Assembly (NCBI GenBank): GCA_022710935.1
Contig: JAKLFY010000036.1
Coordinates: 1 to 63,247 of the forward strand
DNA: 63,247 nucleotides
Direction: 5' to 3'
Source: Verrucomicrobiota bacterium
Lineage (GTDB): Bacteria > Verrucomicrobiota > Verrucomicrobiia > Limisphaerales > J093
Shown here one piece after another: positions 33,583 to 42,742 of this stretch. The notes below the pieces were generated by a model. That model ran no database searches, was not told the origin of the DNA, and saw only the letters and a program-made list of their open reading frames with translations. Each line of letters opens with the position of its first letter. Position 1 is the stretch's first letter. Both the position numbers and the translations under genes were made by a program.

Positions 33583-36500
33583 ATGCGTTGTCTTGAATTC
33601 GTTCTGTGTCCGCTGGCCCTTGCGGCTTGTTTCGCCGCGGCTGCCGATGCGAACCGGTTGATCGTCGAGCACCCGGCCGGGCAGGCCTGGCCCCGCTTCT
33701 CGATCAACACGGTCTCGAACCGCGTCGTCCGACTCGAGGCGTCCGGAGACCTCGAAGCCTGGCAGGAAATCGCGCGCTCCCATGATGCTCTGGTCTCCTA
33801 CCCGGACATGAGCGCCACGGGTCAACACAGACGATTCTACCGCGCATCGATCGTTCCCCGGACCGCAGCCGACGATTGGAAGAACCAGGCCCAGTTTCCC
33901 GACGACTCTCTTCTCTCTCCCATGCCGGCCTACGGGGAAATCCTGCCGCGCTGGATCAAGTTCGCCCTCGTCCTGGCCGATCCGCATCGAGTGCACTTCC
34001 AGGACAGCACGAAGTATCCCTTCCACTACGATTTCGCCCGGGCCCGCCTTGCGCCGTTCCAGTCGATGACACGCGAGCAATTCGACGCCGTCTCACTCTG
34101 GCGCGCCCATCAGCAGGTTGTCCTGGGCGCCGTTCTCTTCGGCCCGACCGCGAGTCTGCGCGAAATCGGCATTCAGATCGTCGGGAACGACCCGTATCCG
34201 CCGGAGCAGGTGGCGGATTGGTTCGACCGGGTGCGTGCGAGCCTCGTCGCCGGGCCCGAGGTCAAGGTCTTCTATTTCCCGACCTACGAACAGCAGGGCG
34301 CAGCCGAACTCAATCGGCCCTATTTCGACAGCAGGGGGATTGCGATCAGCTCCGGAGCGCGCTGGGTGGTCGCGAATCAATGCTACGCCCCCGGCTGGGC
34401 CCTGGGCCGACTCGTCTATGTGCCGGCGGACGAACTCGACGCCCGCTATCGCGACGGGCGGTTGCGCCCGGACGACATCCTGGTCGTGGACGCCGTGCCG
34501 GCCGAGATCCCGCCGGTGGCGGGGATTGTGTCGATGGCTCCCGCAACCCCCAATTCGCATGTCGCTCTCCTGGCGCAGTCGTTCGGCATCCCCTGCGTGC
34601 ACTTTGCCGACGCGGCCGCGCGCGATGGGGTGCTGGACCTGCTCGGGCAGGAGGTGGTGTTACGATCGCGCAGCGCCTACGGCTCGTGCGACCTGCGGAT
34701 CGCAAGTGTCGAGGGCCAGTTGTCCGATGATCTGCGCCGCGAGTTGCTGGCACTCAAGACGCCGCCCGCACTCGATCTCACCCCCAAGACAGCCTCGGGA
34801 ACCATCGGGATCAGCGCCGAGGGGTTGCGCCCGGCCGACATCGGACGCGTGGGAGGCAAGGCCGCCAACTTCGGCCTGCTGCGCCGCGCCATCCCCGCAT
34901 ACGCGCCCGCGCCCGCGCTGGCCCTGACGTTCGACCTGTGGGATGCGTACCTCGACCAGACCCTGCCGGCAGCCACAACCCTGCGCGCCGCGGTCGACGC
35001 GAAACTGGGTGGATTCGTCTGGCCGCCGGACATGGCGGCGGTCCAGGACGCGCTGGCCGAGGTCCGCACGCTGTTCACCGAGATCGCTGACTTCGATCCC
35101 GCGCAGCGCCAGGCCATCCTGACCCTTCTCGGCGCGGCGGGATTCGCGCCGGACCGGAAGATCCGTTTCCGGAGTTCCACGAATGTCGAGGACAGCGAGC
35201 AGTTCAGCGGGGCGGGCCTCTACGACAGTTACAGCGGCTGCCTGGCGGACGAGTTGGACGGCGACGACACCGGCCCGAGCCAGTGCGATCCGGACGATTC
35301 GCGCGAGCGCGGTGTGTTTCGCGCCCTGCGCAAGGTTTACGCGAGCTTCTACAACCAAAACGCCTTTCTCGAACGCTTGCGTCACCGCGTGGACGAGGCG
35401 GACGTCGGCATGGCCGTGCTGGTCCATCACTCGACCCCGGACGAATTCGAGCTGGCCAACGGCGTCGCCACGGCGGAGATCTGGAAGGGCAATTCGTCGG
35501 ATATCCGCAGCTTCAGCGCCACGCTCGTCACGCAGTTGGGCGCCCTCTCCGTCGCCAACCCCGATGCCAACGCCCAGCCCGAGGAAGTCGAAGCCAGCAT
35601 TTGGGGCAACGACGCTCCCTACCTATCCACGCTGCGCTCGTCCAGCCTCGTGCCGTTGGGCGACCATGTTTTGGCCTGGGAAACCGAGTATCGCGACTTG
35701 GCGATTCTGCTCGATAAGGCGGCTCGAGCCTACGAAGCCGAGTTTCCTGACCGCCGCGCATTCCTCCTCGATTTCGAATACAAAAAGACCGCGCCCGAGG
35801 GCCGGCTGCAGGTCAAGCAAATCCGCGAACTCCCGCGGCCTTCCGACACATCGACACTCACGCCATGGCTGCTGAACGAGACCAATCGCTACGTATTGCA
35901 CCAGGGTGAGTACGGTAACGCGTTCGCTTTCCACCGCCTCAAGTCGCGCTGGACACTGACAACCGGCAACCTCCGACTCACCGACGCCAACCTGGCGGAG
36001 ATCATCTACCGGACCGTCGATGTCGAACTCCTGGATGGGATGGCCCTGTCTGGTTTCGGCGGCCTGCTCTCGGACCTGCCCGAGTTTGCGCATCGCAGAG
36101 ACGGGGATGAGACCATCGACTCCTGGACTCTCGGGGCGGGCAAGGACACACGCGTCTTTCAGTTGCGGACCTGGCTGCCGCGCCCGGTGGCGGCCAGCGG
36201 CAGCCCGATTGTGTTTCTCAGTGACGGACGCCTGCAATTGAGCGTCCGTTACACCCAGCAGCAGCCGGTCATCAATTACGATGGGCCGGGAACCACTTCG
36301 AGTGATGAGGCCATCCTCGCGCCGGCACGAACGGTCAGCCCGCTGAGCCTGCTGCAAACACGCAGACTCGCCGGGAAAGGCGTCACTGTCGAAACGCGGT
36401 TCTACTGGCCACCGAATCCCACAGGCCCAATCGCGGGCTACACAGCCCCGCTCGAAGCCTGGGTCGAAACACGGATCGAGGGACTGGCCTCTCAGGTCAT

Positions 36501-36717
36501 TGTGCTGCGTCACGATCTTGCCCAGACCTACCATCCCGGCCACCACAACTTCTTCGAGGAGTTCATATTCGATCCTCACCTCGAACCCGGCATCGACCCG
36601 GCAATCCTGTCCGAACTCTCCGCCCGCAACATACGCGCCCTCTACGGCACCTCGACTTACGACACACCCACGACTTTCTGGATCTGGGGCCTCGATGACA
36701 CCCTGCGGAAGTTTTGA
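33583..36717 (+). CDS. Secreted PEP/pyruvate-binding-domain protein with glucan-dikinase-like domain order
   Basis: 1044 residues from the Met that gives a proper signal peptide (~1-22); the open frame begins at 33529. The first ~95 mature residues form the short module ending in Arg-Phe-Tyr-Arg that verrucomicrobial proteins usually carry at the C terminus. A central mobile phosphohistidine-like domain contains Thr-Pro-Asn-Ser-His326-Val-Ala. Then comes a PPDK_N-type ATP-grasp domain (Val-Gly-Gly-Lys-Ala-Ala-Asn-Phe-Gly near 422; Arg-Phe-Arg-Ser-Ser-Thr-Asn-Val-Glu-Asp-Ser near 528; ending near 750). About 290 residues of unassigned beta-rich sequence follow. The His domain before ATP-grasp is the order of alpha-glucan water dikinase and the reverse of PEP synthase. 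Export is odd for an ATP-using enzyme. The function is open. Confidence 0.8.
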   Translation: MRCLEFVLCPLALAACFAAAADANRLIVEHPAGQAWPRFSINTVSNRVVRLEASGDLEAWQEIARSHDALVSYPDMSATGQHRRFYRASIVPRTAADDWKNQAQFPDDSLLSPMPAYGEILPRWIKFALVLADPHRVHFQDSTKYPFHYDFARARLAPFQSMTREQFDAVSLWRAHQQVVLGAVLFGPTASLREIGIQIVGNDPYPPEQVADWFDRVRASLVAGPEVKVFYFPTYEQQGAAELNRPYFDSRGIAISSGARWVVANQCYAPGWALGRLVYVPADELDARYRDGRLRPDDILVVDAVPAEIPPVAGIVSMAPATPNSHVALLAQSFGIPCVHFADAAARDGVLDLLGQEVVLRSRSAYGSCDLRIASVEGQLSDDLRRELLALKTPPALDLTPKTASGTIGISAEGLRPADIGRVGGKAANFGLLRRAIPAYAPAPALALTFDLWDAYLDQTLPAATTLRAAVDAKLGGFVWPPDMAAVQDALAEVRTLFTEIADFDPAQRQAILTLLGAAGFAPDRKIRFRSSTNVEDSEQFSGAGLYDSYSGCLADELDGDDTGPSQCDPDDSRERGVFRALRKVYASFYNQNAFLERLRHRVDEADVGMAVLVHHSTPDEFELANGVATAEIWKGNSSDIRSFSATLVTQLGALSVANPDANAQPEEVEASIWGNDAPYLSTLRSSSLVPLGDHVLAWETEYRDLAILLDKAARAYEAEFPDRRAFLLDFEYKKTAPEGRLQVKQIRELPRPSDTSTLTPWLLNETNRYVLHQGEYGNAFAFHRLKSRWTLTTGNLRLTDANLAEIIYRTVDVELLDGMALSGFGGLLSDLPEFAHRRDGDETIDSWTLGAGKDTRVFQLRTWLPRPVAASGSPIVFLSDGRLQLSVRYTQQQPVINYDGPGTTSSDEAILAPARTVSPLSLLQTRRLAGKGVTVETRFYWPPNPTGPIAGYTAPLEAWVETRIEGLASQVIVLRHDLAQTYHPGHHNFFEEFIFDPHLEPGIDPAILSELSARNIRALYGTSTYDTPTTFWIWGLDDTLRKF

Positions 36718-36874
36718 CCAACACAATCCGACTCGACGGCGCGGAGCAAGTGCGGGACGATCCGGGCCCGACATGATTCATCACGTAGCCGCGGACGCCG
36801 GTCCGCGCCAACCCGTTCCGCCCGTGAGCAGACCCTGCTCCGCCTCATCGGACGACGCCCGATTGCAGACTCCG

Positions 36875-39130
36875 ATGACTGCTTTCCTTTTGGCAGCAAG
36901 CCGGCTCCTTCTTTCGGTTCTCGCAGCGAGTCGTCCTGTGCGCCCCCATGCCAGCCCGCTGCGTTCCGCCTGCTGGCTGCTCGCCGGCGCCCTGTTTTCT
37001 TGCGCGGAACTCGACGCCCGAGCCCAGGACCGCCTCGAGCGCATGCCCGGCCACGACCAGTACCAGAAGATGAACCGGGAGGGAGCCGAGGCGGTGAAGT
37101 TCGGCTCGCTCACGGTGACATGGAAGGATGAAGGACGAGCCTTCGAGTATCGGCGCGAAGGCAAACGATACCGGTTCGACATCCCCACGCGGCGCACGAC
37201 CGAACTGACCAATGCCCCCGCACGGCGCAGGGCCGGCGCCAACGAGGAGAAGCCCGCCGCAAAGGCGCACGACGACGACGACCGGCCCGACCGGGGGCGT
37301 CAGTACCGCACAGCCTACTCGCCGGATGGGAAGCACAAGGCGTTCTACCGCGATCACAATCTCTGGCTGACCCCGGCTGAGAACACCAACGCCGTGGCGG
37401 TCACCACCGAGGGCAGCGGCGCGGCGCGGCTCAAGTTCGGCATCGCCAGTTGGGTCTATGGCGAGGAACTCGAGCAGAAGACCGCCATGTGGTGGTCCCC
37501 GGACAGTCGGAAGATCGCGTTCTACCGATTCGACGAGAGTCAGGTGCCGGACTACCATCTGCAACTCGACCAAACGAAGATCCTGAGCACGGTGGACATC
37601 GAGCCGTATCCGAAGGCAGGCGGCGTCAACCCCGTCGTCGACATCCTGATCTACGACATCGAGACCAAACACACCGTCACCGTCGACGTCCGGAGTGGGC
37701 AACCGTTCGAGAACTCCGTGATCGGCCATTATGTCTACGGGGTCTCCTGGACCCAAGACAGCCGGGAACTTCTCTTTCACCGCACCAACCGCCGCCAGAA
37801 CATCATGGAATTGGCCGCCGCCAACCCCGACACCGGCACGACGCGCGTCGTGGTCCGCGAGGAATGGCTGCCCAGTTGGACCGAGAATCTGCCGAAGATG
37901 AGGTTCTTCGAGGATGGACGCCGCTTTGTCTGGGCCTCGGAACGTACGGGCTGGCGCAACCTGTATCTCTGCGATCTGCACGATGGCCTTCGCCGGCCGC
38001 TGACAGACCACCCGTTCGAGGTGGCCGACCTGGTGCGTCTGGATGAACCGGCCGGCTTTCTGTACTACACGGCGCACGACGGCGACACGCCGATGAAACT
38101 GCAGCTCCATCGGGTCAGGATCGACGGGACCGGCCATCAGCGGCTGACCGATCCGGCCTTTCACCACCAGATCGACTTTGCGCCCGACGGGCGGCACTTC
38201 GTCGATGTTGCCCAGACGCACGACACGCCGCCCACGACGGTGCTTCGCGACGCCGATGGACGCCTGGTGGCCGAGCTCGCCCGCAGCGACATGACCCGGT
38301 TCAGGAAGCTCGGCATGCGCGCGGTCGAACTGCTCCGGTTCAGGGCTGCCGACGGCAAGACCGACCTGTACGGGCTTCTCCATTTCCCGTCGAACTTCAA
38401 CCCGCGAAAGAAATACCCCCTCCTCGTCAGCGTCTACGCAGGCCCCGCCACCACCGGCGCGCGCGAGACGTTCGTCATGCCAAGCCGGCTGACGGAGTTC
38501 GGATTCCTTGTCGCCTCGTTCGACTCGCGCAGCGCCAGCGGACGCGGGAAACGGTTCCTCGACGCCATCTACTGCAACTTCGGCATCGTCGAGATGGATG
38601 ACCAGGCAGCCGGTGTCCGCGCGCTGTGGTCAAGACCCTACGTGGACCAGCATCGGGTGGGCATTTTCGGAACCTCGTATGGGGGGACGTCGGCGGCGAC
38701 GTGTCTGCTGCGCTTTCCCGGTGTCTTCCACGCCGCCGCCGCCAGTTCGGCCGTCACCGACTACCGCAACTACGACACGATCTACACCGAGCGTTACATG
38801 GGATTGCCCCAGGACAACGCGGCGGACTACGACGCCGCCCGCGTTGCAACCTACGCCGCAAATCTCGAGGGGCGCCTCCTGCTCTTCTACGGGACGGCCG
38901 ACAACAACGTCCACCCGAACAACACCATGCAACTTGTCCAGGCGCTGCAAAAGGCCGGCAAGAGCTTTGAAGTCCAGGTCGGCCCTGACCAAGGCCACAC
39001 CTCCGTCAGCCAGGATCGCATGATGGAGTTCTTTATCGAGAATCTTGTCCTTCGCGCACCTCAGCCCGCTCCCCGATCCGATCCTCCACGGGCCAAACGC
39101 AAGGCTCCAAGTCGCGCCGCAACAAGGTGA
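36875..39130 (+). CDS. Secreted S9B prolyl peptidase (dipeptidyl peptidase IV family)
   Basis: 751 residues from the Met before a hydrophobic signal segment; the open frame begins earlier at 36500 inside the preceding gene and is not real there. A DPP-IV-type beta propeller occupies about 90-480, with the Gly-Glu-Glu-Leu pair that anchors the substrate amino terminus near residue 195. The C-terminal alpha/beta hydrolase has nucleophile Ser601 in Gly-Thr-Ser-Tyr-Gly-Gly, Asp676 and His708. It should remove Xaa-Pro dipeptides from peptides outside the cytoplasm, for peptide scavenging. A lysine/aspartate-rich insertion lies near 125-145. It follows the dikinase-like gene by about 160 bases in the same direction. 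The tail is basic and low-complexity. Confidence 0.92.
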   Translation: MTAFLLAASRLLLSVLAASRPVRPHASPLRSACWLLAGALFSCAELDARAQDRLERMPGHDQYQKMNREGAEAVKFGSLTVTWKDEGRAFEYRREGKRYRFDIPTRRTTELTNAPARRRAGANEEKPAAKAHDDDDRPDRGRQYRTAYSPDGKHKAFYRDHNLWLTPAENTNAVAVTTEGSGAARLKFGIASWVYGEELEQKTAMWWSPDSRKIAFYRFDESQVPDYHLQLDQTKILSTVDIEPYPKAGGVNPVVDILIYDIETKHTVTVDVRSGQPFENSVIGHYVYGVSWTQDSRELLFHRTNRRQNIMELAAANPDTGTTRVVVREEWLPSWTENLPKMRFFEDGRRFVWASERTGWRNLYLCDLHDGLRRPLTDHPFEVADLVRLDEPAGFLYYTAHDGDTPMKLQLHRVRIDGTGHQRLTDPAFHHQIDFAPDGRHFVDVAQTHDTPPTTVLRDADGRLVAELARSDMTRFRKLGMRAVELLRFRAADGKTDLYGLLHFPSNFNPRKKYPLLVSVYAGPATTGARETFVMPSRLTEFGFLVASFDSRSASGRGKRFLDAIYCNFGIVEMDDQAAGVRALWSRPYVDQHRVGIFGTSYGGTSAATCLLRFPGVFHAAAASSAVTDYRNYDTIYTERYMGLPQDNAADYDAARVATYAANLEGRLLLFYGTADNNVHPNNTMQLVQALQKAGKSFEVQVGPDQGHTSVSQDRMMEFFIENLVLRAPQPAPRSDPPRAKRKAPSRAATR

Positions 39131-39210
39131 GATCGCTCGAAGCGTCGTTCGCGTCTTGCGCCTTTGAATCGCTCTGTAGCCGCCCCGCCGTTGCGCATGC
39201 GCGTCAACCT

Positions 39211-39283
39211 TAGCCCGCATTTCTCACCAGCTTTTGATGTCATCTGACCGGTCACCGTCACATTTCACCTGAAATGCGGGCTA
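39211..39283. repeat. Palindromic element, TAACCCG-type family (TAGCCCGC variant)
   Basis: TAGCCCGCATTT at the left is exactly inverse to AAATGCGGGCTA at the right; 73 bases. It lies in non-coding DNA 80 bases after the dipeptidyl peptidase gene. Confidence 0.8.
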
Positions 39284-39543
39284 GGGCGGCTGAGATGCGG
39301 ACCTTGCATGGAGGCTGCCCCGGCACGAACGTGTGCGATAGCGCGAAGTCCCGCGGCCGCGGGAGGGTGGGTGTGCTTCAGCACCGCTTTGGAATGGGAA
39401 TGCACAGAGAACCGTTCTCGGAAAGCGGCGGTAAACCGCCGCACTCCAGACGCTTCGCGACCTCGGAGCCGAACCGAGCAGAGGCGACTGTCACAACGAA
39501 CAGCGGTCCAATGAGTTAGACGGCTTCGACAGCCCTGCTCCGC

Positions 39544-39571
39544 GAAGGGGTCAGTCCCGGAATTCAGGAAA
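39544..39571. repeat. Solitary copy of the GGGGTC-AGTCCCGG repeat end
   Basis: Matches 20277-20304, left of the GH20 gene, with one or two differences. No partner arm is visible nearby, so it may be a footprint of a lost or moved element. Confidence 0.55.
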
Positions 39572-39711
39572 TTTCAGCTTCAAGTTGCCTCAGCCGCCCA
39601 AGCCTCAGGCGGGCGCTCGCCCGCGTGCGTCGAACAGGACAGGTCATCGCGTTTGGCCGGGGTGGCGAGGACGTCCCCGCTCCTCCCCTTCTTGTGAACG
39701 AACAGAGCACT

Positions 39712-39785
39712 GGAGGGGCGACGTCCTCGTCGCCCTCAAACACTCTCCGCAACTCCATTCGCCAGGGACGAGGACGTCCCTGCTC
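39712..39785. repeat. GACGTCC-type palindromic repeat, copy 1
   Basis: GGAGGGGCGACGTCCTCGTC at the left and GGGACGAGGACGTCCC plus TGCTCC at the right. A related arm (GGCGAGGACGTCCCCGCTCC) precedes it at about 39664. The same architecture recurs at 48644-48719. Confidence 0.6.
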
Positions 39786-40008
39786 CGAGCCGCACGGAGC
39801 ACCGTGTTCGAGCCGCGGACGAGACGAGCGCCGCCCACAGCCAGAACGAACGCCGCCCCAAAGACTTGGTCAGCCATGACGGTGGGGCTCCGAGGAATGA
39901 CTCGATAGTTCTCCTTACGTTGACGCGCATGCGTTGCCGCGGGATCAGCCCTTGGAATTCTGGTATTGCGGTCCGACTGTGCTGCGCAATGCTCAGTCTG
40001 GGTCGGTG

Positions 40009-40665
40009 TCAGGTGGCCTCTTCGCCTCTCGCCTTACCCGATGTCGGGTCCGACGCGGTGTCCTCAGCGGGGGGAGACTTGGGGGCATGCGCCAGGACCC
40101 GTTCGAGGATCTGGTCGGCGCGATACGGCTTCTCGCCGGCGAACCCGCCGTAGCTCAGCCCGTCAATCACCGCCTGTCGAATGGTCCCATCGACGAGGTA
40201 ATGCACCCGCGCCAGGCCTTTGTCGGCCCAGAGGGCGGTGTCCACGTGTTGGATCGAGGTGAAGGGGACGGTTTTTCCGCCGGGGGTGTAGAGGTTCTCG
40301 GCATCCACCTTGAGGACTTTGCCGCGGCGATAGAGAAACGAACCCAAAACACCCAGGCCGATCACGCCGGCCACGGCGCCGATATAAACCTGGGTGCGAA
40401 TCGACTCCGGGCTTTTCAGCTTGGGGATGTTCTTGGCGTCCGGCCAGTCCCGCTGCCGCGCGTAAGCGGCCCAATCATCCTCCCGCTTGTCTTCTTTGAA
40501 TTGCTCGAACGCGCGCGCAATCTCGTTCTGCTTCGGATAGCCGATGGCCCCGTCGTAGGCAAACCAAGCCGCCGATCCGAGAGTGAAAAACACGGCAAAA
40601 AGCCATCGCTTGTGGAACCAGGGCGTTGCCCTGCCGATGATGACCGCTGAGTCGGTTGATGGCAT
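40009..40665 (-). CDS. Small two-helix membrane protein of unknown function
   Basis: 218 residues with two hydrophobic helices, at about 18-38 and 93-112, separated by a charged loop rich in Lys/Asp. A C-terminal domain of ~80 residues (Asp-Ala-Glu-Asn-Leu-Tyr-Thr-Pro-Gly-Gly-Lys, then a hydrophobic-rich segment) resembles a PH-like soluble fold, but this is only an impression. The tail is acidic and low-complexity. It lies 22 bases downstream of the Gfo/Idh gene on the same strand and is probably co-transcribed. The function is unknown. Confidence 0.7.
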   Translation of the reverse strand: MPSTDSAVIIGRATPWFHKRWLFAVFFTLGSAAWFAYDGAIGYPKQNEIARAFEQFKEDKREDDWAAYARQRDWPDAKNIPKLKSPESIRTQVYIGAVAGVIGLGVLGSFLYRRGKVLKVDAENLYTPGGKTVPFTSIQHVDTALWADKGLARVHYLVDGTIRQAVIDGLSYGGFAGEKPYRADQILERVLAHAPKSPPAEDTASDPTSGKARGEEAT

Positions 40666-40687
40666 ACAAGAGTCCGTGTGTGGCCCG

Positions 40688-41878
40688 TCATTGGTACTGC
40701 GGAATCTTGAGCAACTCGCCGCCCTTGAGGGCGGATTGGTGGGCCACGACGCCGGCCACGGTCATGTTGAGAGCCCATTCGATGTTCACCAGGGGCGTCC
40801 GATCCACGAGGATGGCCGTGATGAATTCGTTCATCAGGTAGCCGTGCGAACCGCCGTGCCCGCCGGCCTCGACACGCGGCGGAAGAGGCGGGCGCTTGAG
40901 CCGGGGCAGGTCCTTCGCAAGCCCCTGGTATGAGCCGTAAACCGCCCCTTTCTGGCCCCGCACACGTCCCATCTCGCCTTCGTGCCCCGGCGTGTCCCAA
41001 CTGACAGCCATGCGCGCGCTGCCGCCTTCGCTGGTCCGAAACAGGGCGATTTCGGTTCCGAACGGGTTCTTGTACCGGTTGTTCTCCGGGCGCAGGTGGG
41101 AAACGGCGCTTGGCATGCCCATGCATGAGACCTCGGTGAAGCGTCCGCTGCCGATGCCGACATAATACGCGTTCGAATGCGTCGGATACCACTGGGGCGG
41201 CAACCCCACGCGCCAATCCTTGTACGACGGGATCGGTTGCTCCATGTAGTGGTAATACTCCCCTTCCGCGAACACCACCTTCCCGAGCAGACCGGCCCCG
41301 TAAAGCTGACGCATGGCATACAGGTCCTCGTGAAAACACGACGTCTCGAACATCATGTACTTGAGTCCGCTGCTCCGCACCGCCTGGAAGAGCTGGTCCG
41401 CTTCCTCGATCGATCCGTACACGGCGGGCACGGCCGATGCGACGTGTTTTCCGTGCTTGAGGACCTCGATGCAATGCCGGGCGTGGCTGGGCGCATCCGT
41501 GGCCACAAAAACCGCCTCGATGCGGTCATCTTTGACCAGTTCTTCAAGCGACGTATAGGTCTTGGCGCAACGGCAGGCCTTCGCCAACCCAGCGCGCCGC
41601 TCTTCCACAAGGTCGCTCACCGCCACAATCTCGACGTTGGGATGATCCTGGAAGCTGAACGCCGCGCCGAATTGGCACACCCCGTACCCAACGATGCCCA
41701 CTCGCACCTTGCGGTCCGAGACCGGCTGCCAATCTTTCGACGCGTCCGGGTCAGAGGGGGCCTTCTCGAAACCGGCAATCGCCGGTTGCTGGGCCACAGT
41801 CGAAGCGTGCAGGCCGAGAGCCGCCGACCCCAGGCCAACCGCCTTGAGAAACGAACGCCGCGTGGTGTGATCTTTCAT
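40688..41878 (-). CDS. Tat-exported Gfo/Idh/MocA family oxidoreductase
   Basis: 396 residues. The start at 41878 gives a twin-arginine signal (Thr-Arg-Arg-Ser-Phe-Leu-Lys). A Rossmann domain follows with Val-Gly-Ile-Val-Gly-Tyr-Gly-Val-Cys near residue 60 and a Gly-Lys-His-Val segment downstream. In place of the usual Glu-Lys-Pro after it there is Ala-Val-Pro, so the family lysine is not conserved. The C-terminal Gfo/Idh domain contains a His/Gly-rich Gly-Gly-His-Gly-Gly-Ser-His-Gly segment. The family oxidises sugars or cyclitols with NAD(P). Export fits periplasmic sugar chemistry in this phylum; the substrate is unknown. It is the first gene of a likely two-gene unit with the membrane protein at 40009. 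Confidence 0.85.
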   Translation of the reverse strand: MKDHTTRRSFLKAVGLGSAALGLHASTVAQQPAIAGFEKAPSDPDASKDWQPVSDRKVRVGIVGYGVCQFGAAFSFQDHPNVEIVAVSDLVEERRAGLAKACRCAKTYTSLEELVKDDRIEAVFVATDAPSHARHCIEVLKHGKHVASAVPAVYGSIEEADQLFQAVRSSGLKYMMFETSCFHEDLYAMRQLYGAGLLGKVVFAEGEYYHYMEQPIPSYKDWRVGLPPQWYPTHSNAYYVGIGSGRFTEVSCMGMPSAVSHLRPENNRYKNPFGTEIALFRTSEGGSARMAVSWDTPGHEGEMGRVRGQKGAVYGSYQGLAKDLPRLKRPPLPPRVEAGGHGGSHGYLMNEFITAILVDRTPLVNIEWALNMTVAGVVAHQSALKGGELLKIPQYQ

Positions 41879-42303
41879 GTTATGTCGTCCGTCGACTGCG
41901 CGCTTCGCGCGCGCCACGCCGACTTTCGGGGCGTGACTATGCCGTTGGTCTGGGCGCATGGCAAGGATCGAGCAAAGCCGGGCAGAATTGGGCTTGCCAA
42001 ATCCGTGCCGCCCGGCATTCTCCCTGGCACTGCGTCTTCCGGATCATTCGCTGCTCCAAAGACAAGAGAGTTGTTCCCTGACTGAACCATGACGCGGGGG
42101 GAAAGGTGAGTTGTCGAACTCCGGAAGAGGTTGACTCGTCTCGAATCGGGTCGATCGGCACGTCACAACAACGGGTGAATGCGGTATGCCTTGGCATTTG
42201 GCGGGGCTTGACGGACCAAGCTCCGCTTTCATTTCTGACGATGCCGGCACGCGCTTGCGCGTGCAAAGCCAGGGCGGCCGAGCGGTGAGTGTTTAACTGC
42301 TGC
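41879..42303. other. Divergent intergenic region between the Gfo/Idh gene and infA
   Basis: 425 bases with no supported gene. It must hold the promoters of both flanking genes; a TTGACT at about 42148 and a TTGACG at 42208 have no good -10 partner, so I do not mark a promoter. No hairpin of note was seen. Confidence 0.4.
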
Positions 42304-42516
42304 ATGCAAGAACATATCGAAGTGGAAGGCCGCGTGATCACGGTGCTTGCAGGAACCATGTTCCGGGTGCAATTGGACAACAACCACGTTGTCCTGGCCA
42401 CGATCGCCGGACGCATGCGCAAGCGCTTCGTGCGCCTGACCACTGGCGACCGCGTGAAAATGGAGATGTCGCCCTACGACCTCAACAAGGCACGCATCGT
42501 CTGGCGCATCGGGTAG
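42304..42516 (+). CDS. infA: Translation initiation factor IF-1
   Basis: A 70-residue OB-fold protein with the standard IF-1 layout: Glu-Gly-Arg-Val near the N terminus, Met-Phe-Arg-Val-Gln-Leu-Asp-Asn, a His-Val-Val-Leu-Ala strand, and Met-Arg-Lys-Arg-Phe. It ends with Gly-Asp-Arg-Val, Ser-Pro-Tyr-Asp-Leu-Asn-Lys-Ala-Arg-Ile-Val. It binds the ribosomal A site during initiation. The start at 42304 (Met-Gln-Glu-His-Ile) is favoured over the Met five codons upstream. It stands alone, without secY, rpmJ or other ribosomal genes that often flank infA, so the genome may hold another copy. Confidence 0.95.
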   Translation: MQEHIEVEGRVITVLAGTMFRVQLDNNHVVLATIAGRMRKRFVRLTTGDRVKMEMSPYDLNKARIVWRIG

Positions 42517-42670
42517 CGCGCTGCGAACTCCCGCCTCTCCGCGGCAAGCGCCGAACGCGCCGCAATCCGACCTGGTTCGACTCGGCCATCCTCGACCCTC
42601 TTGGGTCCCGGGCACCATGAAGCCTCGACATCCGGAAGCCTCTCGAGGCCGCACCGCCCGGCGATCAAGC

Positions 42671-42742
42671 TAGCCCGCGTGTTTCATGGAATCGTGAGCA
42701 ACGCGAAGCGGAAGACTCCAAGACGTGGACGCATGCGGGCTA
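42671..42742. repeat. Palindromic element, TAACCCG-type family, providing the CotH start codon
   Basis: TAGCCCGCGT at the left, CATGCGGGCTA at the right, 72 bases, with internal GCGAAGCGGAAG. The ATG at 42733-42735 within the right arm is the best start of the CotH gene. Confidence 0.75.

Larger units (their letters stand above)
39131..40008. other. Gene-free stretch packed with palindromic repeats
   Basis: About 880 bases between convergent genes, with no convincing reading frame. It holds the TAACCCG-type element at 39211-39283 and a GGCGGTAAACCGCC palindrome near 39431 with flanking CGCGAAG/CTTCGCG arms (about 39340-39460). It also holds a solitary GGGGTC-AGTCCCGG repeat end at 39544-39571 and the GACGTCC repeat at 39712-39785. 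Confidence 0.6.

Noticed and set aside
42148-42236. TTGACT and TTGACG hexamers upstream of infA as a promoter
   Set aside because: No acceptable -10 hexamer at 16-18 bases from either.
42601-42732. A longer N terminus for the CotH protein
   Set aside because: It would translate a complete palindromic repeat and put the signal peptide in the interior; the ATG at 42733 gives a normal exported protein.
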